Shown: piece by piece, positions 16,930 to 26,797 of the stretch
How positions within the stretch are numbered: the stretch's first letter is position 1
Layout of the letters: each line of letters begins with the position of its first letter
NCBI RefSeq assembly: GCF_016595495.1
Contig: NZ_JAENIM010000034.1
Coordinates: forward strand, 79,769-143,768
Reading direction: 5' to 3'
Length of the DNA: 64,000 nt
DNA from: Persicirhabdus sediminis
Lineage (GTDB): Bacteria > Verrucomicrobiota > Verrucomicrobiia > Verrucomicrobiales > Akkermansiaceae
Notes under the pieces: model-generated
Told to the model about the DNA's origin: nothing
Databases searched by the model: none
The model's input: the letters and a program-made list of their open reading frames with translations, nothing else
Made by a program: the position numbers and the translations under genes

Positions 16930-19900
16930 CTAACTATCAGCCAGCCATGGTCCGAGCCAGCGCTCACATTCTTCGATCTCCATGCCCTTACGAGCTGCGT
17001 AGTCTTCTAGCTGATCCCGCTGGATGTCCGTAACCGCAAAGTAGCGGCTCTCCGGATGCGAGAAGTACAGACCACAAACAGCAGATCCAGGGTGCATAGC
17101 ACAGGACTCCGTGAGCTCCACACCAGTCAGTTTCTCAGCATCTAGCAAATCAAACAATATAGGTTTCTCAGTATGATCTGGCTGGGATGGGTAACCTGGA
17201 GCTGGACGGATACCACGGTAGTTTTCATGAATCAGCTGGTCTTTGGTTAGCTCATTCTCAGTTTCATACCCCCACTCACAGCGTGCGCGGTGATGCAGCA
17301 GCTCGGCATAGGCTTCGGCAAATCGGTCAGCTAGAGCCTTGATCATGATCGCCTTGTATGGGTCATGTTGTTTGTGCTCCACCTCATCGGCGTATTCATG
17401 AGCGCCGTGAATACCAACCACAAATCCACCTAGATAGTCAGGCAAACTATCACTACCAGCCACTCCAGCTGGAGCCACAAAATCAGCTAAGGCGTAATTA
17501 GGTTTGCCGCTGGTTTTCTTAAACTGCTGACGTAAGGTGTGGAAACGGGTTTTCTCTTCACTACGAGATTCGTCCGTCCAAACAATAATGTCATCACCGT
17601 CGCTGTTAGCTGGATAGAACCCATAAATTCCCTTTGGCTGCAGTCGTCCTTCAGAAATCAAAACCTCTAGCATCTCCTGAGCCTCCGCATACATTGTTTG
17701 CGCTTGTTCAGCCGCTTCAGGGTTTCTTGTCTTGAGGATTTTCTTCTCACTATCCCATACGCCACGCAACTCCCAAGTATGGAAAAATGGTGACCAATCG
17801 ATATATGGCACTAGGTCTCTCAAAGTGATAGAGTCTTCGATACGACCACCAGTGAATGATGGTTTGGCTGCTTCATAGTTAGTCCAGTCTGGAGTAAACT
17901 TCAGCTGCTGAGCTTCAGCTAGAGAGATGAATTCATTCTTCGAGCCGCCTTTATACTTATCGCGCAGCTTCTGGTGGCGCGCTTCGTTCTTGGCGACAAA
18001 GTCAGCATTCTGATCATCACTGATCAGAGAAGTGGCCACTGGCACTGAGCGCGAAGCATCGAGCACATGGACAATCGTTCCTGAGTAATGAGGCGAAATC
18101 TTAATCGCTGTATGAGCCGCTGAAGTCGTAGCGCCACCTATCAGAATAGGTGTCTTTATCCCTTTGCGCTCAGCTTCCTTAGCGACAAATGCCATTTCAT
18201 CTAGCGATGGAGTAATCAACCCTGATAGACCGATAATTTTGGCTTCGAAGCGCTCAGCAGCTTCGAGGATTTTATCACACGAGCACATCACGCCTAGGTC
18301 GATAACTTCAAAACCATTACAGGCTAACACCACTCCAACAATATTTTTGCCAATGTCGTGCACATCGCCTTTCACCGTAGCCATGATCACCTTATCAGTC
18401 TTGCTTACCGTTCCAGCGGCCGCTTTCTCCTCCTCCATGAATGGAGTCAGCCAAGCGACCGAACGCTTCATCACACGAGCGGATTTCACCACCTGAGGAA
18501 GGAACATTTTACCGTCACCAAAGAGGTCTCCAACAATGCCCATGCCGTCCATCAAAGGACCTTCGATCACATCTAGCGGACGACCTAACTTCAACCGAGC
18601 TTCTTCAGTATCCTGATCGATGAACTCGGTAATGCCTTTCAGAATAGCGTGCTCAAGGCGCTTCTCTACACTCACTTCCCGCCAGCTGAGGTCAGCTTCT
18701 TTGGCTGCCTTAGTGATGCCGCGGAATTGCTCAGCGTAATCTAGCAGTTCGTCAGTAGCCTCAGGCGATTTGTTCAAAACCACCGCTTCAACGTGCTTGA
18801 GCATTTCAGGAGCGATTTCATCATAAACCTCTAACATGCCCGCATTCACAATGCCCATATCCATGCCTTCTTTACCAGCATAGTAGAGGAACACCGCGTG
18901 CATCGCTTCACGCACTGGGTTATTGCCACGGAAGGCAAATGAGATATTAGACACACCACCAGAAACTTTAGCTCCAGGCAGGTTCTCTTTAATCCAACGG
19001 GTCGCTTTGAAGAAATCAACCGCATAGTTGTTATGCTCATCAATACCCGTGCCAACGGTCAAAATCGCAGGGTCAAAAATGATGTCTTCCTTCTCAAATC
19101 CTTCTTCAATGAGAATGTCGTAGGCTCGCTTACAAATTCTAACTTTGTCTTCATAAGTAGCTGCCTGGCCGTCTTCATCAAAGGCCATCACCACAACTGC
19201 CGCACCGTAGCGCATCAGCTTGCGTGCCTCTTCACGATATGCCTCTTCGCCACCCTTAAGCGAAATTGAGTTGGCGATTGCCTTACCCTGCAAACACTGT
19301 AGTCCGGCCTCAAGGATGCTCCATTTGGATGAATCTACCATGATAGGCACGCGGCAGATGTCTGGTTCAGATCCTATCAGGTTCAAAAACTGCACCATCA
19401 TCTCCTCACCTTCAATGAGGCCGTCATCAAAACAAATATCTATCACCTCAGCACCATTGTCCACCTGCTGACGGACGATAGCTAGCGCGTCCTCCAGCTT
19501 ACCTTCTTGCACTAGGCGTTTGAACTTCGGTGAACCCGCAACGTTAGCGCGTTCACCAATCATTAGAAAATTCTTATCTGAAGTGTGGTTATAAGGTTCG
19601 AGACCAGATAGACGCAGCATTGGCTCTATCGTTGGCAACTTACGTGGCGTGATGCCATTCACCCCATCAGCAATCGCCGCAATATGCTCAGGAGTCGTTC
19701 CACAGCAGCCACCCACGATGTTCAAGAAGCCGCTCTGCGCGTAGTCCTGCATGAAGTCATGCATATGGTGAGGCTCTTGATCAAACCCGGTTTCTGATAG
19801 TGGGTTAGGCAGGCCAGCATTGGCGTAGATAGAAATATAACATGGCGCCACGCGTGATAGCTCTTGCGCGAACGGTCGCATCGCATCCGCTCCCAGCGCA

Positions 19901-20712
19901 CAGTTGATACCTACAGAAAATGGTTTGGTGTGAGAAATTGAATTCCAAAAAGCCTCTACAGTCTGGCCTGATAGAGTCCGGCCAGCGTTATCCGTAATGG
20001 TCATTGAGATCATCACTGGCAGGCGGTTAGGAGTCGTCTCAAATACTTCTTCAATCGCCGCCAGCGCCGCCTTAGCATTCAGAGTATCAAAAATGGTCTC
20101 TACTAACAACAAGTCCACACCACCTTCAATCAAAGTCTCAACCTGTTGTTTGTAGGCAAACTTCAGCTGAGAGTAGCTCACTTGGCGGAAACCAGGATCA
20201 TTAACATCTGGTGATAGAGACGCCGTGACCGGCATCGGGCCAATCGCTCCAGCTACATAGCGAGGGCGACCAGTTTCAGCAGCCACCTCGTCACACACCT
20301 TTCGCGCCAGCTGCGCACCAATAAAGTTCACATCGTGGACAACCTCTTGGATAAATTCGTTATCAATCGTCTCTTGAAAATACTCCTGCCCTTTGCGCTC
20401 GCCCTCAGGAAGGTCCGGCATGAAATAATCATTCTGTCCAATAGTCGTCGCCGAGAAGGTATTGGTCTCAATGATATCCGCCTGACCAATGGTCAAAAAT
20501 CGTCGGTGAATATCCTCAATGATCTCAGGTTTAGTCAGCAATAACATTTCGTTATTGTTAACCAAATCCTTCTCGTTGTCCTTAAATCTCTCGCCACGAT
20601 AATCCGCCTCAGTCGGCTTAAATCGCTGCACATTCGTGCCCATCGCTCCGTCGAGAATCACTATTCTCTCCGCCAGCAAGGCCTTTAATTCTTCAGTACA
20701 ATCAGGACGCAT
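16930..20712 (-). CDS. metH: Cobalamin-dependent methionine synthase
   Basis: About 1260 residues, full length. It transfers the methyl group of methyl-tetrahydrofolate to homocysteine through B12 in the cytoplasm. Domains in order: homocysteine-binding with the zinc cysteines ([18 protein letters not shown]), pterin-binding ([17 protein letters not shown]), cobalamin-binding with the lower-ligand His in [13 protein letters not shown], and the SAM-dependent reactivation domain ([18 protein letters not shown], where E. coli has ACPEHTEK). The start at 20712 ([13 protein letters not shown]) is preferred over an upstream in-frame TTG at 20754, because it matches the family N-terminus. A 36-bp palindrome lies 48 bases upstream. 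No cobalamin riboswitch signature is seen in the leader. Confidence 0.96.
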   Translation of the reverse strand: MRPDCTEELKALLAERIVILDGAMGTNVQRFKPTEADYRGERFKDNEKDLVNNNEMLLLTKPEIIEDIHRRFLTIGQADIIETNTFSATTIGQNDYFMPDLPEGERKGQEYFQETIDNEFIQEVVHDVNFIGAQLARKVCDEVAAETGRPRYVAGAIGPMPVTASLSPDVNDPGFRQVSYSQLKFAYKQQVETLIEGGVDLLLVETIFDTLNAKAALAAIEEVFETTPNRLPVMISMTITDNAGRTLSGQTVEAFWNSISHTKPFSVGINCALGADAMRPFAQELSRVAPCYISIYANAGLPNPLSETGFDQEPHHMHDFMQDYAQSGFLNIVGGCCGTTPEHIAAIADGVNGITPRKLPTIEPMLRLSGLEPYNHTSDKNFLMIGERANVAGSPKFKRLVQEGKLEDALAIVRQQVDNGAEVIDICFDDGLIEGEEMMVQFLNLIGSEPDICRVPIMVDSSKWSILEAGLQCLQGKAIANSISLKGGEEAYREEARKLMRYGAAVVVMAFDEDGQAATYEDKVRICKRAYDILIEEGFEKEDIIFDPAILTVGTGIDEHNNYAVDFFKATRWIKENLPGAKVSGGVSNISFAFRGNNPVREAMHAVFLYYAGKEGMDMGIVNAGMLEVYDEIAPEMLKHVEAVVLNKSPEATDELLDYAEQFRGITKAAKEADLSWREVSVEKRLEHAILKGITEFIDQDTEEARLKLGRPLDVIEGPLMDGMGIVGDLFGDGKMFLPQVVKSARVMKRSVAWLTPFMEEEKAAAGTVSKTDKVIMATVKGDVHDIGKNIVGVVLACNGFEVIDLGVMCSCDKILEAAERFEAKIIGLSGLITPSLDEMAFVAKEAERKGIKTPILIGGATTSAAHTAIKISPHYSGTIVHVLDASRSVPVATSLISDDQNADFVAKNEARHQKLRDKYKGGSKNEFISLAEAQQLKFTPDWTNYEAAKPSFTGGRIEDSITLRDLVPYIDWSPFFHTWELRGVWDSEKKILKTRNPEAAEQAQTMYAEAQEMLEVLISEGRLQPKGIYGFYPANSDGDDIIVWTDESRSEEKTRFHTLRQQFKKTSGKPNYALADFVAPAGVAGSDSLPDYLGGFVVGIHGAHEYADEVEHKQHDPYKAIMIKALADRFAEAYAELLHHRARCEWGYETENELTKDQLIHENYRGIRPAPGYPSQPDHTEKPILFDLLDAEKLTGVELTESCAMHPGSAVCGLYFSHPESRYFAVTDIQRDQLEDYAARKGMEIEECERWLGPWLADS

Positions 20713-20760
20713 GCCGTCGACGTAACCGACACAAAGCCGCTTGGCAAGCCCCAATCCAGA

Positions 20761-20796
20761 CCACCCATCAATAAATCATGATTTGTTGATGGGTGG
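20761..20796. promoter_or_regulatory. 36-bp near-perfect palindrome upstream of metH
   Basis: CCACCCATCAA, t, AAATCATGATTT, g, TTGATGGGTGG: symmetric except for one central-flank pair. It lies in the 262-base gap between metH (minus) and the VOC gene (plus). It could be an operator, a transcript hairpin in the metH leader, or a terminator for read-through. No T-run follows on either strand. Confidence 0.6.
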
Positions 20797-20974
20797 CTAA
20801 ATTCCGTTTCATCACCCGGAATTATCATCGCATCCGTCTATCAAGCCCCAACCGCACCACAGGCATCTTAAGTAAGCATGAATCCAAGCGCCCTAAACAC
20901 CTGCTCAGCCAATGATGATTCACCTCACCCCAGACTTCACATTTCCGCTGCCATAGTCTAAGTTTCAGCCAGCT

Positions 20975-21358
20975 ATGAAAATCGAACATTTTGCCATTCA
21001 AGTTGCTGATTCAAAAGAACTCGCTATCTGGTACGAAAAACACCTCGGCATGACCACCAAGCGCTCAGGTCCAGCTCCAGCTGATGCCCGCTTCATTGCC
21101 GACTCTAGCGGAACCGTCATGATTGAGGTTTATAACAACCCAGCTGCCAGCACACCTAACTACTCAGAAATGCACCCCCTGCTCGTCCACCTCGCCTTTG
21201 TCTCCGAAGACGTGCAGGCAGATAAAACCAGACTGATTGCAGCTGGCTGCACTGAGTTCAGCGACGACGTCACGCCTGACGGTGACAAGCTCGTCATGCT
21301 GCGCGACCCATGGGGCATCGCCCTGCAGCTTTGCCAACGCAAAGACCCGATGATTTAA
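20975..21358 (+). CDS. VOC/glyoxalase family protein
   Basis: 127 residues, one complete VOC unit (two beta-alpha-beta-beta-beta halves): MKIEHFAIQVAD with a candidate metal-binding His5, MIEVYNN with Glu, LLVHLAFVSED with His, and the terminal DPWGIALQLCQR. Members are metal-dependent lyases, dioxygenases or binding proteins; the ligand set H/E/H fits an active enzyme, but the substrate cannot be told. It is divergent from metH. An inverted repeat follows the stop. Confidence 0.85.
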   Translation: MKIEHFAIQVADSKELAIWYEKHLGMTTKRSGPAPADARFIADSSGTVMIEVYNNPAASTPNYSEMHPLLVHLAFVSEDVQADKTRLIAAGCTEFSDDVTPDGDKLVMLRDPWGIALQLCQRKDPMI

Positions 21359-21371
21359 TGGGATAGTTTTC

Positions 21372-21424
21372 AGTTAGTAGTTTTCAGTGTGCAGAAAATA
21401 ATGCTCTGCACACCACTACTAACT
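21372..21424. repeat. Long hairpin after the VOC gene
   Basis: Two nested inverted repeats: AGTTAGTAGT / ACTACTAACT outside and GTGTGCAGA / TCTGCACAC inside, with a 9-base loop. No T-run follows, so it looks more like a repetitive-palindrome element or RNA-stabilising hairpin than a terminator. Confidence 0.6.
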
Positions 21425-21475
21425 TGGGTTCTGACCGCCCCATAATAAAGAATCTGCAGTCACAAAGAATCTGGC

Positions 21476-21655
21476 CTGAAAGCCAATCAGAACGCAGCTC
21501 GGACACCTGAGCTGAAGGTGCTCTGGAACAAAACCAGGACACTTGAACTGAAAGTCAATCAGAGCAAAACCCAGACACCTGCACGGCTGCCCTATAAGCA
21601 CCCAGCTCGCAAAATTGGGCTGAAAGCCCGTCAGAACAAAGCTCGGGGCTTCAGC
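21476..21655. repeat. Five degenerate 36-bp tandem units
   Basis: Units begin at 21476, 21512, 21548, 21584 and 21620, exactly 36 bases apart, each built on CTGAAAGCCNNTCAGAACAA plus AGCTCGGACACCTGAG-like sequence; the fourth is the most diverged. Read on the minus strand the units translate as a 12-residue pattern like CPGFVLIGFQLR. The block ends in the palindrome CTCGGGGCTTCAGCCCCGAG. It fills the gap between the VOC and permease genes, which otherwise shows no gene. Confidence 0.7.
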
Positions 21656-21766
21656 CCCGAGAAATACCCCCGTCTAACGCACCCTGAAAGGGTGCTAAAA
21701 TAGCAGCTAGCCAGTTGGGACTATCTGCAAAAACACCTAGCTGGCGACCGATTTGATCAAGAACTG

Positions 21767-23011
21767 CTATAAGTTTCCATCATCACCTAACTCATAACCA
21801 AGCTCAGCTAGAGCTTGACGAAGTTTTTGTTTATCCAGCTGGATGCCAGTAATCGTCAACTTATTGTTAGCTGGATCTCCTACTACCGAGCTGGCTAGTT
21901 TCTCCTCCACTAGCTTAGCGCGGATTTTACTCACACACCCTTGGCAGCCCATGCCATCAACATCGAGCTCGATGGATTCATCTCCTTTAGCTAGTAGGCC
22001 AGCCAGCCAAGTTTTTGCGTCGCGTAGCGCAAATAATAACAAAAACCCAACAAAGGCCACAGCTCCAGCTAGAACCAGCCAGCTAGATGATTCTCCGTGG
22101 TGGTGGCCAATATGCTCGGGCATTTTCACCTGAATCACCGAGGCAAATAAGACCGCACAAATCACACTGCCAACGCTAACCGACAAGAGGTAGACCACTG
22201 TGAATAGGCGTCCAAAACTTTTATAAATCAGACCGATAGTCGCAATGTTAGTCGCGGGACCAGCGATAAGAAAAACAATCGCCACCGCTGGTGACATGCC
22301 CTTGGCGACCAATGCCGCCGCTATCGGAACCGAGCTCGTTGCGCAAACATACAGCGGAATAGAGAGAAAAAGAGCCGCGATAGATCCCATCAATGGATCA
22401 GCAAACAGGCTATTGCCAAGAAATTCCTCGCTGACAAAGGTAGCGATCAGAGCTGCAGCAATCAGGCCCACAAACATCCACCGCCAGAGGTTATAAAACA
22501 GATCATTGATGGCAAAATCGTAGAGCTCTTTCAGACTAACACTGGATCGCTCCACTGGCTGAGCGGATTCAATTTCCCCCGCAGCTGCAGGTTTTGACTT
22601 CGCCAGCACATGGTGCAAACAGCCAGCAAAAATGCCGATCACAAAGGCGCTAGCTAATTTAAAAAAGGCAAATGGCCAGGAGAGAAATGACGCACTAACC
22701 ATCAGCGAATCTACACCAGTCTGCGGCGTACTAACAAGAAATGATAGGCAGCTGCTTTTACTCGCCCCCTTTTTTTTAAGAGCCAACACAGTAGGCACCA
22801 CACCGCAGGAACAAAGCGGCATCGGCACACCAATAAATGCCGCCTTCACCACATTGGCAAACGAGCTCTTGCCCAGCCAGCGCTGAAACAATCCAGCTGG
22901 CACAAACAAATGCATCAGCCCAGCAATCAAGAGCCCCAACAGGAACCACACCCCCAGCGCCTCACAGATCGCCCATAGATTTTGCAAAAATACCATCATC
23001 GCGTCGGCCAA
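21767..23011 (-). CDS. SO_0444-type Cu/Zn efflux permease with HMA domain
   Basis: 414 residues. About eight TM helices of the DUF318/permease family with the signature loops MPLCSCGVVPTVLAL and LIAGPATNIATIGLIYK, followed by a C-terminal heavy-metal-associated domain (about 345-410) containing GMGCQGC. Family members are proposed to export copper or zinc. A His-rich loop (EHIGHHHGE) before the last TM helix fits metal handling. It stands alone, 34 bases upstream of a hydrolase gene read in the same direction. Confidence 0.88.
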   Translation of the reverse strand: MADAMMVFLQNLWAICEALGVWFLLGLLIAGLMHLFVPAGLFQRWLGKSSFANVVKAAFIGVPMPLCSCGVVPTVLALKKKGASKSSCLSFLVSTPQTGVDSLMVSASFLSWPFAFFKLASAFVIGIFAGCLHHVLAKSKPAAAGEIESAQPVERSSVSLKELYDFAINDLFYNLWRWMFVGLIAAALIATFVSEEFLGNSLFADPLMGSIAALFLSIPLYVCATSSVPIAAALVAKGMSPAVAIVFLIAGPATNIATIGLIYKSFGRLFTVVYLLSVSVGSVICAVLFASVIQVKMPEHIGHHHGESSSWLVLAGAVAFVGFLLLFALRDAKTWLAGLLAKGDESIELDVDGMGCQGCVSKIRAKLVEEKLASSVVGDPANNKLTITGIQLDKQKLRQALAELGYELGDDGNL

Positions 23012-23045
23012 AGTCTACACGAAGATGCCCTGCCCGCCACCGAAA

Positions 23046-23759
23046 TTAATCAGCTGTATCGTCGGCAAATTTTCCCGTCTTCAGAAAGCGCGCTGTTAGC
23101 TCGATAGCATCGTCATTTTTCATGATCATCGGATGGGTGGAGTGGATCACTACATGATCGCTCATGCCCTCTACCTTGGTGCGCTCTACGGAAACTTTGC
23201 CATCGTCGTCACCATCTATCATCATGCTATTGATGCCATTGATAGATCGATCACCAGCAATTACACCCAGCTGGAATTTCACCGCTCCTAGCTGGTTAGG
23301 CACGCTGCTCTCCGCCGTCGATAGCTGCTGGCCAGCTGGACCATTGAGCTTCTTAAATGCCTTCCAGTCGCCAATTTTATCCACCACCTCACTGCCTTGG
23401 TTAGGTGGCGCTAACATCACCACGCGACCCAGCTGAGGAAGTTTATTATTGGCCAAATAATGCCTTACCATGATACCGCCCATCGAGTGGGTGACAAAGT
23501 GAACTTTATCTGCCTGCTGCTCATTGCATTCTAGCAGCACTGCCGAGATCACCTCCTCGCTCAACTCGCTAATCTCAGCGGTGCGCGATTCATAGTCAAC
23601 ATTATGCACGGTATATCCCAGCTCACTTAGCTGCTCATTCATCTTTTCCATCGACTTGCTAGAACGACACAAACCGTGCAGCAATACTACATGCTCAGCA
23701 GCTGTGGTCACCGCCAGTCCAGCCAGCGCTAGAGTCGTCTGAAAAAGAATCCGTTTCAT
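23046..23759 (-). CDS. Secreted alpha/beta hydrolase, lipase-like
   Basis: About 237 residues from the ATG of MKRILFQTTLALAGLAVTTA, which gives a signal peptide cleaved near TTAA; the longer reading from 23819 has no signal peptide. The oxyanion strand VVLLHGLCRSS, nucleophile elbow THSMGG with its Ser, and a late Asp/His pair (DGDDDGKVSVE, HSTHPMIM) make a plausible catalytic triad. It resembles triacylglycerol lipase / PGAP1-like periplasmic hydrolases. The substrate is probably an ester lipid. Confidence 0.82.
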   Translation of the reverse strand: MKRILFQTTLALAGLAVTTAAEHVVLLHGLCRSSKSMEKMNEQLSELGYTVHNVDYESRTAEISELSEEVISAVLLECNEQQADKVHFVTHSMGGIMVRHYLANNKLPQLGRVVMLAPPNQGSEVVDKIGDWKAFKKLNGPAGQQLSTAESSVPNQLGAVKFQLGVIAGDRSINGINSMMIDGDDDGKVSVERTKVEGMSDHVVIHSTHPMIMKNDDAIELTARFLKTGKFADDTAD

Positions 23760-23852
23760 CACCCGTTCAGCATAAACCCCTCCAGCCAGCTGAGAAGAAA
23801 AAAAATCTCCTGCTAGCAACTTCTCATTGAACTAACAATCATTCTGTCGGGA

Positions 23853-23984
23853 TCATAACCACAGCAAGTAAACTTGCTGCTCGCGTTTGTCATCAGAACA
23901 GGAGCTGAGCAGGGTCAGGCTGATCGCCGTGGATAGGAAAATACCGCCCACAGGCTTGCTAAAGGTGAGTTGATTAGAATGCAT
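23853..23984 (-). CDS. Small putative lipoprotein (43 residues)
   Basis: Open frame starting ATG at 23984: MHSNQLTFSKPVGGIFLSTA, then ISLTLLSSCSDDKREQQVYLL and a TGA. The hydrophobic core followed by the lipobox LLSSC and charged SDDKRE is exactly what a lipoprotein signal looks like, but the mature part is only about 14 residues. It is either a micro-lipoprotein (entericidin-like in layout) or the surviving N-terminus of a longer lipoprotein. It lies between the hydrolase and the toxin/immunity remnant. Confidence 0.5.
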   Translation of the reverse strand: MHSNQLTFSKPVGGIFLSTAISLTLLSSCSDDKREQQVYLLWL

Positions 23985-24161
23985 TGCGGTCGATTGTATT
24001 AAGTTTGGTGACTACTGCTGAAGATGTGGGAATGGTGGGGAGGGCGGCCACTCGCTTACGCTTAAGCTCCAATGAGACTTTTGAATCGCACACTGCAGCT
24101 CTATGAATGGAGCAAAATGCACATGAGCCTAATGATTTGTTTGTCTCTTTATTTCTATCAT

Positions 24162-24854
24162 TCAGGAAATGATGCAATCATTCTGAGCGCAAAACTCGAT
24201 AAACTTCGCTGAATGAAGGTCGTTTGAGGCATAGAGGTACACAAAATCAGAACTGTTTAAATACATCTGGGTCTCTAGATCATCAGCGAGAGGCTCTTCC
24301 ACGAGCCCTGACTCCAAGAGTGAAACCATCCGCTTATAGTTGATAAACTCACAGTGGCCATGCTTCGATTTTACAATCTTAGAGATAGGAACCCCAGATG
24401 TCAGTAGCTCAGAGTAGGCTTGCCCACCCATGACGTAGTCGCTCAAGTCTATCGCAACATCTATCTGTTCATAGGCCTGCTGATTCGCTTCTATGAAGGC
24501 TTTATTTGCAGGGCTGTTGATGTCTCTTCCTATATCCCATCGATGAGATCCTAAATATGTGCCTCGATGTGAGCCCGTGAACTTTACATTTGAATACAGA
24601 CACGCATCAAATCGATTGATAGATTTGAACCAGCAATTCTCAAATTCAACATTATGAAAAGAAACCCCACACCAATCAACTTGTTTAAATTGACAGTTCG
24701 TGAATTTGACGTCTGAGATCACGATTCTTTTACGCGGATCACGTATATCAGTTCCCATATAGCTACCGCTGAAGATACATCTTTGATAATGAGCTGAACT
24801 CCAAGAAGGTAGATTTTCATCCTGACTATAATCGCATTTTGAATAAGTTTCCAT
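24162..24854 (-). CDS. Probable immunity protein, pentapeptide-like
   Basis: 230 residues, no signal peptide. The N-terminal half has spaced F/L-x-x-C/S/N-x-F elements (RCIFSGSYMGTD, VKFTNCQFKQVDW, VEFENCWFKSINR, VKFTGSHRG), a short right-handed beta-helix of pentapeptide type; the C-terminal half is helical with a KRMVSLLESGLVEEPLADD segment. It begins 11 bases after the stop of a polymorphic-toxin C-terminus on the same strand, the standard place for the cognate immunity gene. Neutralising that toxin is inferred from position only. Confidence 0.65.
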   Translation of the reverse strand: METYSKCDYSQDENLPSWSSAHYQRCIFSGSYMGTDIRDPRKRIVISDVKFTNCQFKQVDWCGVSFHNVEFENCWFKSINRFDACLYSNVKFTGSHRGTYLGSHRWDIGRDINSPANKAFIEANQQAYEQIDVAIDLSDYVMGGQAYSELLTSGVPISKIVKSKHGHCEFINYKRMVSLLESGLVEEPLADDLETQMYLNSSDFVYLYASNDLHSAKFIEFCAQNDCIIS

Positions 24855-24865
24855 ACTGTAGTTAG

Positions 24866-25774
24866 TTAATAGGCTGGAACCAAAACATCATCTCCATATT
24901 TCTGGAATTTGATGCCTGAATGGTATTGTTTTACAGTGGTGACATCAAATTCCAACCCTTTAAACTGCCCGTGACCAATGAAATCTACGCTTGGCGCGCC
25001 GCCTCCATCTCCCACATGAGAGTATAGACGCCTCAAGGAAGATTTGTCTTTCACTAACTTAGCCACCCTTAGCTCAACAGCTTTGCCGTAAAACGCCTTA
25101 TACAGGCCCGGTTTGTCACGAAGAGCCTTCATTCTGGGTCCACCAAGTACATCCCTCATTAAACCGGGAGAAGTAGCCAGATCGCTGACAGATTTATTCG
25201 TCAGTTTCTGCATGATCGCTAAACCCCTTATCCTTGTAATATCATTTTTGTTCACGATGCCTCTCGCTTCGAGGCGGTTTAGATACTTCTTACCATGCTT
25301 CAGGTAACCTTCCATAGCCCGGTGTGTGCCTTCAGCACAGAGGTTATGCACCCAGACGGCTTGCTCGGTGGAGCTTTCACCTTGTGGGGTGACGAAGTAG
25401 GTATGCCAGTCGGCGACCTCGAAGTTGTAGGTAGAGAAGTGCTCGCCAGCAGCGGATGTTTCCAGCTCGGTGCTCTCGATGACGGCGGTGCTGCCATCGG
25501 CCAGCTCGAGCCTTTCGCCCACTTCCAGCTCGCCCATGGTGATCCAGGCGAGGCGGTCGAGCGACCAAAACGGGTGCTCTGGGGTGCCGACTAGGGTCTG
25601 GCTAGATTCAGGTTGGCGACTCCCCTCGGGGTCATCGTCATCGCTGGCTGCCAGAGTGCGGCTGCTCTGCGATGAATGGGTCTTGTAACCCTTACTACGG
25701 TAGGTGAGGTGAACCAGCTGGGTCGGCTTGCTGCGGAACAGCTGAACGACGGGCTTGAAGCCTACCCCCCACGA
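24866..25774 (-). pseudogene. C-terminal remnant of a Hint-containing polymorphic toxin
   Basis: The frame is open from 25774 with no start codon before the conserved part: VVQLFRSKPTQLVHLTY, an acidic linker, TPEHPFWSLDRLAWITMGEL (Hint TxxH block) and FEVADWHTYFV...VWVHN (Hint C-terminal block), then a toxin domain of about 155 residues ending HVGDGGGAPSVDFIGHG...FKGLEFDVTT...DDVLVPAY. The Hint N-terminal cysteine block and everything upstream are missing; the region is cut by an in-frame TGA at 25775-25777 and another gene follows. The D...E-x-D pattern near the end would fit a nuclease fold, which is only a guess. Translation could start at 25537 (223 residues). Low-level expression cannot be excluded since the immunity gene is intact. 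Confidence 0.75.
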
Positions 25775-25840
25775 TCAGTTAGAAGAATTAAAATTCCTCA
25801 CTTTGCACGGCTGGCGGGATGCGCTATGCCATTGGCGACG

Positions 25841-26365
25841 ATGGACAAGGAGAGCATCAAAGAGAAAGTCATTCCCAGCGGACCTAAGGAAGTGGCTGAG
25901 CCAGAAAAAGAGCTACGCTTCACGCGTGCTGCTCAGGCGCCGCTGTTCTATTTGTTAGCTATCATATCATTCTGTGTGGCGATGGCATTTTTCATCCTCT
26001 CTACACAGAACTGGAGCACCAGCCCGCTGCTACCTGGCTGGTGGTGGGTATGTTTTCCCACCCTCATACTGTTTGTGATTTTCCTGCGGCTGGGCATGCG
26101 CTGTAGCCGCCACGCCTACATCCTGCTCACGCCGCTGGGTGTGGAGGTTTTCCCCTTTTTCAAACCTGAGAAAAACCTACAAGTGATTTATTGGTCTGAG
26201 ATTGCCGACGCCGAGGTGCAGCTGGAAAAATGCCAACTAACATTGCATTACAACCAAGAAAAAACCGGCGGTGTCGTGGTCACACTCAAACCTATCTTGC
26301 CCGCCCAGCGCAAGCTACTCGCCACAGCTGTCAATGGTGTGATGGCGAAACTTGCTAAAAGCTAA
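25841..26365 (+). CDS. Small membrane protein with two TM helices
   Basis: 174 residues from the ATG of MDKESIKEKVIPSG. Two TM helices (LFYLLAIISFCVAMAFFIL and VCFPTLILFVIFLRLGM) are followed by a soluble beta-rich domain (AYILLTPLGVEVFPFFKPEK, IYWSEIADAEV, VVVTLKPI) resembling a bacterial PH-like fold. An upstream in-frame ATG at 25676 would add residues encoded opposite the toxin remnant and is unlikely to be the true start. Function unknown. Confidence 0.7.
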   Translation: MDKESIKEKVIPSGPKEVAEPEKELRFTRAAQAPLFYLLAIISFCVAMAFFILSTQNWSTSPLLPGWWWVCFPTLILFVIFLRLGMRCSRHAYILLTPLGVEVFPFFKPEKNLQVIYWSEIADAEVQLEKCQLTLHYNQEKTGGVVVTLKPILPAQRKLLATAVNGVMAKLAKS

Positions 26366-26399
26366 GGACCTCACAGCTAGCTTATGGTTTTCAAAAAAT

Positions 26400-26717
26400 C
26401 TAGCCAAACGCTACGATCAGCGCACATAAAACAAGCACTAGAATCGCAGGAAATGACTGTGAAATCGGGTGCTTTACTTTAATATGATTCGCAATGGCGC
26501 CTAACATCATCAAAACCATGCCCCCTGCTGCATATTGACGCAGGCCAGGTAACCATAAGCCAACAGCGGCCGCAACCTCAGCCAAACCTATCAAACGCAT
26601 CGCTATCTTGGGTAAGCCAAATTCGGCAAATTGCTCCACCATGGGTTTGATACCCACCATTTTCAGAATGCCTGCTAGAGCCAACAAAATCGTTGCTGAA
26701 TAAATAATAATATTCAT
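26400..26717 (-). CDS. DoxX family membrane protein
   Basis: 105 residues, four TM helices, with the LAGILKMVG...QFAEFGLPKIAMRLIGLAEVAAAVGLWLPGLR pattern typical of DoxX-like proteins. It lies 80 bases downstream of a MarR regulator on the same strand and is probably its target and co-transcribed. Members are implicated in redox or thiol-stress responses. Confidence 0.85.
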   Translation of the reverse strand: MNIIIYSATILLALAGILKMVGIKPMVEQFAEFGLPKIAMRLIGLAEVAAAVGLWLPGLRQYAAGGMVLMMLGAIANHIKVKHPISQSFPAILVLVLCALIVAFG

Positions 26718-26797
26718 GTCCTTTAATTTCTAATTTAAATCTTAGTCGTTCAATTTGGATATTCGATGCTCGTTCATCACTGGATATTTCAGTTACT

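Noticed and set aside
20797..20974. Cobalamin or SAM riboswitch in front of metH
   Set aside because: I looked for the B12 box GCCACTG and for SAM-type cores on the minus strand and found none.
25676..25840. N-terminal part of the longer reading of the small membrane protein
   Set aside because: It lies opposite the Hint remnant and is low-quality sequence; the ATG at 25841 starts where family-like sequence begins.
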